DNA of 64,000 nt from Phylloscopus collybita (lineage: Eukaryota; Chordata; Aves; Passeriformes; Phylloscopidae): positions 248,001 through 312,000 of the forward strand of contig JAJNNQ010000094.1 of assembly GCA_027886175.1 (NCBI GenBank), in the 5' to 3' direction. This document shows positions 56,534-64,000 of the stretch, in pieces. The position numbers were made by a program, and so were the translations under genes. Below the pieces are notes generated by a model, which saw nothing but the letters and a program-made list of their open reading frames with translations, ran no database searches and had not been told where the DNA came from. How positions within the stretch are numbered: the first letter of the stretch is position 1; every line of letters begins with the position of its first letter.

Positions 56534-57090
56534 CCCAGATAACGCATTTTATCGCTCCAGGGAAAAAAAAATTGTTTATTGAAAGAGGCGGGGCCAAGCT
56601 AACTATTTACAGGTATGGTTCTGGTTTTCTGTTAGCTAAGAAGCACATTTTAATGAATATTCATAATTAGGGTGGATAAATTCCTTGGGGCAAAGTCCCC
56701 CTGAGCCACAGGAGCAGGAGAGATCGGCTGTGAGCCTGAGCTGATCAAGAATTCCGGCTTTGGGATCCCTCCCGTTCTGTCCGGGAGTTCACTGCGGCTG
56801 ATTTTGGTATCAGGAGCTCGGGGAACACTGGGGACACTTGGGGGGCACAGGGGGCTGTGGGATTGGGGTCTTTGGGGACACTGGGAGGACCCTGGGGGGG
56901 AATTTCATGTGGGATTGGAGTCCTGGGGTGCCTGGGGGACGCTGGGGGAAAGTGAGGGAGACTGAGGGACACAGGACTGGGGTTCACAGGGTTCTAGGGG
57001 GCAGCAGGGGGAGCCTGGAAGTGTGACTGGGGCGGTGGGAGGGGTGGAGAACATGACAGGGGGCAGGGGGTGATCCCCAGGTTTGTTTGC
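56534..57090 (+). repeat. R1 unit and G-rich minisatellite
   Basis: Inverted counterpart of 31.95-32.5 kb. Confidence 0.65.
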
Positions 57091-57400
57091 CCGAGGTGTT
57101 TCCCAAAGAACCCTTTGGATCCCAACCCATCACCTCCAGGGATCACTGAGAGGGGCAGCACTGCCGGGGGTTCCTGGCAGATGGATTTGCTGAGCCACCA
57201 CGCCAACACGGCTTCAGGTGTCTCCTGGGGTTGGGGGATCCCTTTTTTTGGGGTGCAGAACTTCTGATGCCACCACAACAAGGCCAGGGAAGTCACCCAG
57301 GAGCTCCCCAGGGAGATCCTGGCCAGGCTTGGGGTGCCCCCAGAGGTGTCACCTGAGAGGGGAGCCCATTTGGGGTCTGAGGTGTGACAGCAGCTCAGGT
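57091..57400 (+). pseudogene. ERV integrase-core fragment (plus)
   Basis: 57105-57390 carries WQMDLLSHHA and REILARLGVPPEVSPERGA. The TGA in cagaacttctgatgcc breaks the middle, as in the 5.7-kb copy. Confidence 0.5.
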
Positions 57401-57851
57401 AGTAGTGGGGAGTGGGGCTGGGGGGCTCAGGGAGTGACCCCAACATTTGGGTCGGGGTCCTGGCAGGGCTGAGGGGACTTGTAATCAATCCTGGGGGGAG
57501 GATTGGGCTTCTGGGGGAGGCAGGAGGGGATGGTCCTGTGGGATTGGGATTGGGGTCCTGGGGGGTTCTGGGGTGGCTGGGGGATTTTGGGGAGGCACAA
57601 GAAACCCCAGGGTTGGGGATCAGGGACCCCAGGCTGTGTCCAGGGATCTCCTGGCCAGGAGTGCCTCCCCTCTCCCTGGGCAGGGCTGACCCCACTCCCC
57701 TCCCCAGTCCTACACTGAGGAACCCTCCCTGTGTCTCCTCCATGTCCCCTCCGTGTCCCTCAGTGTCCTCTCTGTGTCCTTTCACTGTCCCTCATTGTCC
57801 CCTCATTGTCCCCACAGTCTCCCACACTGCTCCTGGTGGCCTCTCCCCACC
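57401..57851 (+). repeat. 5' flank of ART-K with G-rich minisatellite
   Basis: G-rich array to about 57620, then the conserved gatctcctggccaggagtgcc segment and acceptor cattgtccccacag before the ATG. Confidence 0.6.
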
Positions 57852-58644
57852 ATGGCGCCCTTGGCTCACACCCTGGCACTGCTGGCCATGACCGTGACCA
57901 CCGTGGCCGTCGAGGTGAAGCCCCTGGACATGGCCGAGGACTCCTTCGATGACCAGTACCAGGGCTGCCGCCCGGCCATGACTGAGGCCTTGCCGGCCCT
58001 CAACCGCTCCGAGTTCCAGCTGAACCCTCTCTTTGCCCGGGTCTGGCCCAAGGCCGTGGCCAAGTGGCAGAGCAGCGGGTCCCCTCTGTCCCCTCTGGAA
58101 TCCTCAGCCCAGGCCATCGCCCTCATGGCCTTCACCATGGACGACCTGTACCAGCAGTTCAACGCGGCCACGCACGTGGCCGGGAGCTCCCCCGAGGAGT
58201 ACCGGGACAACTTCCACTTCAAAACGCTGCATTTCCTGCTGACCGATGCCCTGGCCACTCTGAGGGAGGCAGAGAAACCCGAGTGTCGCTGTGTGTTCCG
58301 CATCGTGAGCTGGACCCAGTTCACGGCAGAGCAAGGCCAGAGGGTCCGGTTCGGTCAATTCACGCCGACGTCGCTTTGCAGAGATAGCGCTGAGGATTTT
58401 GAGATAGGCACGGTGTTCAAGATGGAGACGTGCTATGGCGTGGGCATCCAGAATTTCTCCAGATTTCCTGATGAGCGGGAGGTGCTGGTCCCGCCCTTCG
58501 AAACCTTCAATGTCACCAAAGTCATCCAAAACGGGGACAAGACAGAGATCTGGCTCCACTCCAATGGGACCTTCAGCAACTACAACTGCGAGTGGCTGAA
58601 ATTCACACCAACAGGGACACCCTGGGAGGGTGGGGACACCCGTG
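57852..58644 (+). CDS. ART-K: ecto-ART-like main exon with a shifted splice donor
   Basis: The ATG at 57852 opens MAPLAHTLALLAMTVTTVAV, DSFDDQYQGC, NRS, then the same core as ART-F: Arg150 in VFRI, TPTSL with Pro at the catalytic Ser position, E-R-E before VLVPPFE. The usual donor after CEWLK is destroyed (ctgaaattcacacc instead of ctgaaaggtgacacc). A strong consensus donor GTGGTAAGC lies 42 nt further on at 58641-58649. Using it adds FTPTGTPWEGGDTR in frame, keeps phase 1, and joins the GPI exon at 59260 for 292 residues. Without splicing the frame would run to 58688 and lack the GPI tail. The gene is probably functional at the sequence level; use of the new donor is inferred. Confidence 0.85.
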
Positions 58645-59259
58645 GTAAGCATGGGGGCACCCACAACAGGGCACAGGGGACACAGTGACACTCAGTGCGG
58701 ATGGGGGACATGGACATCCACTGTGGGTGGTGGGACAAGGACACCCAGTGCTGGGGACAAGGACAGGGACACTCAGAGCTGGGGACATCAAGTCTAGGGA
58801 CACCCGTTGAGGGCACAGGGACAGGAACACCCATTACAGGGCACAGGGATGGGGACCCCCAGATCTGGGAGGGGACAGGGAATTCACTGTCCTCAGGCGA
58901 GGACAGGAAAAGGGAGAGGGAGAGGGAGAGGGAGAGGGACAGGGACACCCTTTCCCTCCCCCACCCAAGGCAGTGTGGTGGGGACAGGCACTGTGTTCTG
59001 GACGTGGGTGGGCCGGGACCCCCCATGGCACTCCCTGAACCCCTGGCACCCCCTGGCACCCCCTGACTCACCTGACCCCTGTGACCCCTAAGCCCACCAT
59101 GACCCCCTGACCTCCCTGACCCCTGTACACCTCCAAGACCCTGTCACCTGTCACCTCATGGCCCCCATCTCTCCTGTCACCCCAAACCCGCATTATGGTC
59201 GTCCCCAACCCCCTCTTTGTCTCCCATGGTCCCCCTGACGCCCCCTCTTTGTCCCCCAG
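58645..59259 (+). other. ART-K intron
   Basis: 615 bp from GTAAGC to tttgtcccccag. The hexamer run has changed to gggaga units near 58910-58937. Confidence 0.7.
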
Positions 59260-59345
59260 GTGGGAGCATCTCCATGGCCCCCTTCCACCTCGGAGGGTTT
59301 CTCCTGGCAACCACAGCCCTGGCAGTGGCCACTGGGATTCTCTGA
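59260..59345 (+). CDS. ART-K terminal exon encoding GPI-attachment tail
   Basis: 86 nt, phase 1: GSISMAPFHLGGFLLATTA, then LAVATGIL-stop. Intact. Confidence 0.85.
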
Positions 59346-59700
59346 GCCATGAGGCCACCAAGGTCACTGAGGTCACTGTGATCACTGTGGCCACCATGGC
59401 CTGCATGGCCACCAAGGTCACTGTGGTCACCACAATCAGCATGACCACCAGGACCCCCAGAGAAACGAGGCCACCAAGGCCACCACTGCCGCTCTGGCCA
59501 CCTTGGCAGCTCCTGCTACCATGCAGTCACTGCGGTCACTACTGTCACTGTGGCCACTGTGGCCACCACAGCCACTCTGGACACCACGGTCACTCCAACC
59601 ACCAAGGCCACTTTGACCATTACCATCACCCGGACTCCTTGAGCCACAAGGCTACCACAGCCCCTGTGACCACTGTGGCCACCGAGGTGGCCTTTGTGCA
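59346..59700 (+). repeat. GTGGCCACC-type minisatellite 3' of ART-K
   Basis: Array of accaaggtcactgaggtcac and similar units. Confidence 0.75.
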
Positions 59701-60035
59701 AAGCCGTTCTATTAAAATTCAAACAAAACAATTTTGTTAAACAGTTCTATTGAAGCAATTTTATTAAATGATTCCATCCAGACAATTCCATTAAAGAATT
59801 CTGTCCCAGCAGCAAAAAGGGACAATTCCCCAGCAGGGCTCGATGGCGCCCCCCACACCAACACTGCTGGGAATGTCTCTCTCTCTCAGCCTCGTGCAGG
59901 ATCCTTGGGGAGCCTCCCCTTCCCAAGGGAGGAGCCCCCCACATATTTCATTGACGGCAGGAACACGGGAGAGGTTTGGGGATCATTTGGGGTTGGAGAT
60001 CTGGGCTGGGTTTAGCCCAGTTTGCCCCAGTGCAT
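59701..60035 (+). other. 3' flank of ART-K, probable 3' UTR
   Basis: Conserved AT-rich segment as at 8.9 kb, then the ggagcctccccttcccaagg stretch. Confidence 0.5.
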
Positions 60036-60224
60036 TCCCCTGGCTGGGCGGGACCTGCTGGAGCAGCTCTGGAGAAGGACCTTGGGCTGCTGGTGGGTGA
60101 CCAGTGGAGCTGACCGTGCAGCCTGAGGGCCAGGAGGGATCCAGGGGTCATCAGGAGGAGCAGGGCCAGGAGGTCAGGGAGGGATCGTGCCCTTCTGCCC
60201 TGCCCAGTGAGGCACATGGGGAGT
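60036..60224 (+). mobile_element. CR1 fragment
   Basis: gacctgctggagcagctctg and aaggaccttgggctgctggt, as at 9.23 kb. Confidence 0.6.
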
Positions 60225-60560
60225 GCTGTGTCCACCTCTGCCCAGTGCCGTGTCCAGTTCAGTCCAGTGCCATGTCCAGATTTGCCCAATGCACTGTCCA
60301 CCTCTGTTCAGTGCTGTATCCACCTCTGTCCAGTGTCATGTCCAGCTCTGCCCAGTGCTGTGTCTGACTCTTCCCAGTGCCATGTCCAACTCTGCCCAGT
60401 GCTGTGTCTGACTCTTCCCAGTGCCATATCCAGTTCTGCCCAGTGCTGTGTCCAGCTCTACCAAGTGCTGTGTCCACCTCTGTCCAATGCCATGTCCAGC
60501 TTCCCCCAGCACCGTGTCCAGTGCACCCCAGTGCTGTGTCCAGTGGCTCCAGTCCCGCCC
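60225..60560 (+). repeat. Expanded 20-22-bp minisatellite
   Basis: About fifteen degenerate units of the type tgtccagctctgcccagtgc, against about six in the 44.1- and 51.6-kb copies and one or two at 9.41 kb. Confidence 0.85.
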
Positions 60561-60654
60561 CTGTGCTCAGGGATGATGCTGCCCGAGCTGGGAACTTGGC
60601 CCCGGTGCCCCCTCTGGCTCGTTCTAGTCCCACTGCCTCTGGGATTTGGGGATG

Positions 60655-61020
60655 CTGGGAGATGCAGTTCTAGAATCGCCCACCGGAGCGCAGCAGCGAG
60701 CGGGGTTGAACAGCGGCACTGCGCATGCGCCGGCCCCCAGCTGCAGTTCCGGGTGCCCCCAGCAGGCGGCAGCACGAGCTGGCGGCGCTGCCCATCCCGG
60801 CCCCGGGGCTCTGCAATGGTTTGGGATGGAGCGACCTTAAAGCGCCTGCGGTGCCAGCGCTGCCGTGGGCAGGGACAGCTTCCCCTGCGCCAGGCTGCTC
60901 CAGGCACCCCAACCTGCCCTGGGACACGGCCAGGGCCCGGGTAGCCTCAGCTTCTCTGTGAAACCTGCACTGGGACCTCATCACCCTCACAGGGAAGGAT
61001 TTCATTGGAAAGATGGGTGG
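60655..61020 (+). mobile_element. CR1-linked module with one 72-bp unit and an NRF1-like site
   Basis: gcgcatgcgc at 60721-60730, preceded by gatgctgggagatgcagttc, which resembles a ZNF143/THAP11 site on the minus strand. Confidence 0.65.
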
Positions 61021-61039
61021 TGATGCTTTTGAAAGCAAC

Positions 61040-61600
61040 TCAGTGGGTTTTGGGAGTCTTAGGGAGAAATGCGTGTCAATGTCTTCAAAATGGGTCTAGA
61101 TGTCTCTACAGAGGTGAAGGTTTTCACAGGACCCTCGTGGTTTGGACCAGAAAGTTTGAACTCCTGAACTTGAGGGTGATGGGTGAAACGGGTCCCCACA
61201 AAGTCCAACCAGTCCAACCCAGACAGCCTGAACTTCTGGACTTTGGGGGAAAATGACAGGTCCAAGGTGGGGTGTGGGGGAGGTGGTTTGGGAGGGCTGC
61301 ACCTTCCCAGCAGCCCCGTTCAGCTGATGGGGAGAGGAAGAGGGCAGCGTGCGGCCGAGAGCTGGGGATGGAAGGAGGCTGCGTCCTCCAAAACCTCGAG
61401 AGAGGAACCTGTCCTGGGGTGACGTCACGATGTTGTATCCCCAATCGTCTGTTTACGCTGGGTATTACACTCTATGCCTTTAATATTGGCTCTGCAAGTA
61501 AAACCGGGGGAGAAGTGCACAGTTTGTTTTCAGAAACCTCTCTCTGCCGGGCTGGTTTTTAATAGTCACAGAAAATAACACACAGACATGAGACAGAGAG
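61040..61600 (+). repeat. R5 repeat with CRE
   Basis: TGACGTCA at 61420-61427. Confidence 0.6.
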
Positions 61601-62960
61601 GATTTTTTATATTTTTTTTTGCTTTCTCTCTAACTTTTGCTTTTGCTTGGTAGTTAGCTAAGGTAGCTTAGCATAGCTTCGCATTGCTTTTTTTTTTTTT
61701 TTCTTTTTTTTGGCTTCTTTTCCTTTTTTTTCCTTTTTCAACTTCTTTGAAACTGATTAAACCTCCCCCAGACTGAGGACCCGGGGGGGCTCTGGGCGGA
61801 GCTTGCACCTGGAACCCACCGGGATCCACCCTGTGCAGCGACTTTCACCAGCGCCAGGAAGAACTGAGAGCAGAGGAATCACCTACCAGAGGCACTTCTG
61901 TCCTAATTTGTCATCTACCCAGAGCGCCACGAGGTTCTTGCCTTCTGGTATTGTTCAATTCATTCTCCTGGGGAGCGCTTTGCCAGTTCAATAAACGGAT
62001 TTCTTTCCACTTCTCTCTGAGGAGTTTTCTCCCAAACCGGTTGGGGGAGGGGAGGGAGGGTTTCCCGAGGAGTTCTCCTCCCAAATTTGCTCCAAACCAA
62101 TGCAGAACCCCACGGGGGTTTGGCTGTTGTGGAAACTCTGTCCCTGCACTGGAATAAAGTTTCAAGGCTGCTCTGTGGACTCCTGGCTTTCCCTAGCGTG
62201 GCTTTTCCCCAACACGCTGGAGGTGCTGGGTAGGGCTGGAAGGCTGAGCAGCAAAAACGATAAAAGGGTGTAAAAGTATTTCCACGGGACAATAAACGTG
62301 TCTGGAACCAGTGGGGAAAGAGTTAAAGGGAACTCCAGTGTGGTTCTGGACAAGCTCTGTGACACAGAAGGAGCAGCGCCAGCTGAAAGTGAAAGTTCAA
62401 GGCGAGGTCATCAGAGATACTGCGGCACTCAGTGAAGATGAGCCCCAGGTCCCTTTTTATGAACTCTCCAGGACAACAGGAGGATGTCCTGAAAGAGAGG
62501 GATCCATGGAAATGATTTCCAGAAAAATTGCTGTTTCTGTATTAGCTAACAAGCCAACTTTAATGAATATCTATAATTAGGCTGGATAAATTCCCCATGG
62601 CAAAGTCCCCCTGAGCCACAGGAGCAGGAGAGATCCGCTGTGAGCCCGAGCTGATCAAGAACGTCTGAGGAAGAAAAAAAGAGATGGTTTATTTACAAAC
62701 TTCGACATTTAAAGAATTCCAGCAGTGACCATGGATTGGAGGAAGAAAATCTTCTTCTCCAACCGCACTGGGCAACCCAACAGTCCATCAGCAGTCTCCT
62801 CCTCATGAGAAGAATGTAAACATAGTTGTACCGTTACAATAGCAAGGAAGTTTTTGATGTAAGATCCTGTCTGACCCCACTGCAAAAGGTAAACACAGAT
62901 GGCTGAAGTAGAACTTTGGAAAAAACTTCTTAAAGAGACAGAGGAGAACAGCAAAAACCC
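61601..62960 (-). repeat. Complex repeat block, third copy (inverted)
   Basis: Inverted counterpart of 26.96-28.32 kb. T-runs at 61609-61735. No conserved frame. Confidence 0.6.
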
Positions 62961-63173
62961 TGACAACAGACCTTGCCATGAACTTTCGCTTCTGGCAGGC
63001 GCTGCTGCTCCTTCTGTGTTGCAGAACTTGCCAAAAAGGGAACTCCCTGGAGCTCCCTTTGTCTCTTTCTCCACAGCTCCCGCCCACCTTTGCCCTGTGC
63101 CGCCCCCCCAGCTGCAGTTCCAGGTGTCACCAGCAGGTGGCAGCACGAGCTGGGGGAGCTGCCCATCCCGGCA
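62961..63173 (-). repeat. R6 piece joined to a CR1-module piece
   Basis: R6 (ttctgtgttgcagaacttgcc) ends near 63100 and is followed by ccccagctgcagttccaggtg from the CR1-linked module, a composite junction. Confidence 0.5.
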
Positions 63174-63280
63174 TACGTATTTACAATTTCTGCAGTTTGC
63201 TTAATAGCCACTACATATTTATAATTATTAACTCTTACACTTAACACAAGTTACCTAAATCATTCATTTCATTTATAACA
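63174..63280 (-). mobile_element. LTR-A 5' fragment
   Basis: About 107 bp of the LTR-A 5' end on the minus strand. It shows the full terminus TGTTATAAATGAAATGAATG, which helps define the LTR-A start. Confidence 0.6.
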
Positions 63281-63299
63281 CCACCGCGAGACATTCCTA

Positions 63300-63570
63300 C
63301 TCAGTTCGTTCTACCAGCTCCGGGCCCCAGCACAGAGGAGATGTGGAGCTGCTGGAGCCAGTCCAGAGGAAGCCACGGAGAGACTTCCAGGGGTGAAGCT
63401 GCTCTGCTATGGAGACAGCTGGGGGTGTTCAGCCTGGAGAGCGATCCAGGGAGGCACCAAAGCCCCTTCCTGGCTAAAAGAGCCCCAAGAGAGCTGGGGA
63501 GGGGCTTTGGGCATGGAGGGACAGGCCAAGGGGAACGGCTTCCGACTGCCAGAGGGCAGGGATGGATGGG
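63300..63570 (+). mobile_element. CR1 LINE 3' fragment
   Basis: gatgtggagctgctggagcc, agtccagaggaagccacgga and ggtgttcagcctggagag are characteristic of the 3' part of avian CR1. Confidence 0.75.
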
Positions 63571-63589
63571 ATCTTGAGAGGAATCCTTC

Positions 63590-64000
63590 CCTAGGAGGTT
63601 GCTGAGGCCCCAGCACAGGTTGGCCAGAGCAGCTAGGGCTGTTCGGTGCATGTCCATGTCCCAGGGCAGGTTGGGGTGCCTGGAGCAGCCTGGCACAGGG
63701 GAAGCTGTCCCTGCCCGGTCCCTGGCCGTGTCCCAGGGCAGGTTGGGGTGCCTGGAGCAGCCTGGCGCAGGGGAAGCTGTCCCTGCCCACGGCAGCGCTG
63801 GCACCGCAGGCGCTTTAAGGTCGCTCCATCCCAAACCATTGCAGAGCCCCGGGGCCGGGATGGGCAGCGCCGCCAGCTCGTGCTGCCGCCTGCTGGGGGC
63901 ACCCGGAACTGCAGCTGGGGCCGGCGCATGCGCAGTGCCGCTGTTGAACCCCGCTCGCTGCTGCCCTCCGGTGGGCGATTCCCGAACTGCAACGGCACGG
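63590..64000 (-). mobile_element. CR1-linked module with two 72-bp units, cut by window edge
   Basis: 72-bp units near 63655 and 63727; gcgcatgcgc at 63924-63933. Confidence 0.65.

Noticed and set aside
1..64000. tRNA, rRNA or known small RNA genes
   Set aside because: No cloverleaf, rRNA core or snRNA signature was recognised. The tRNA-like match at 39.8 kb is a retroviral primer-binding site of only about 18 nt.

Overview
The window looks like a repeat-dense, GC-rich segment of a bird genome, most likely a songbird. It holds vertebrate-type secreted/GPI-anchored genes with introns, CR1-type LINE pieces, avian-style endogenous retrovirus (ERV) LTRs, and G/C-rich minisatellites. Nothing prokaryotic is present. 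The species cannot be told from the sequence alone. The only cellular gene family I can support is a cluster of mono-ADP-ribosyltransferase (ecto-ART, ARTC) paralogs. I count eleven main-exon loci, named here ART-A to ART-K, plus one orphan terminal exon and one orphan intron piece. No gene symbol is assigned because orthology to named ARTs cannot be settled from one window.

The usual gene plan is: a splice acceptor about 30-40 nt before the ATG; one large exon of about 750 nt (signal peptide plus the whole ART domain, ending at the codons for C-E-W-L-K-G); a phase-1 donor; an intron of about 0.6-0.7 kb rich in GGGACA-type hexanucleotides; and an 86-nt terminal exon encoding a hydrophobic GPI-attachment tail. 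ART-F, ART-G, ART-I and ART-K can be read as complete two-exon genes of about 277-292 residues. ART-A is open but cut by the window edge. ART-E is open but has no GPI exon. ART-B, C and D are broken by one small lesion each (1-bp deletion at the donor, nonsense codon, 1-bp frameshift). ART-H and ART-J are 5'-truncated chimeras. No paralog keeps the full R-S-ExE catalytic signature. The C/F/K group keeps Arg and ExE but has Pro at the catalytic Ser position, and the D/E/G/H/I/J group has lost ExE altogether.

Layout. 0-1 kb: ART-A (-). 1-6.9 kb: repeats, a gag-bearing ERV relic and its LTR. 7.0-8.5 kb: ART-C (+). 9-12 kb: CR1 pieces, an orphan ART intron and an unassigned segment. 12.2-13.4 kb: ART-B (-). 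14.5-26.7 kb: a giant inverted repeat carrying ART-D (-) on the left arm and ART-E (+) on the right arm, with two env relics head to head at its centre. 26.7-29.3 kb: repeats. 29.7-31.2 kb: ART-F (-). 32-35 kb: inverted second copy of the gag relic. 34.9-35.5 kb: a clean solo LTR. 35.8 kb: orphan GPI exon. 37-43 kb: CR1, CRE-containing repeats and two further LTR insertions. 43.9-48.4 and 51.4-55.9 kb: a near-identical duplication carrying ART-G/H and ART-I/J. 57.8-59.3 kb: ART-K (+). 60-64 kb: CR1 and repeats, largely an inverted copy of 26-29 kb.

Taken together, the window is a rapidly rearranging birth-and-death cluster in which ART genes, ERV fragments (LTR, gag, integrase, env) and minisatellites have been copied together in both orientations. 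The most striking reading is an expanding family of surface ART-like proteins that have lost or altered their catalytic residues. That reading is an inference from sequence only.
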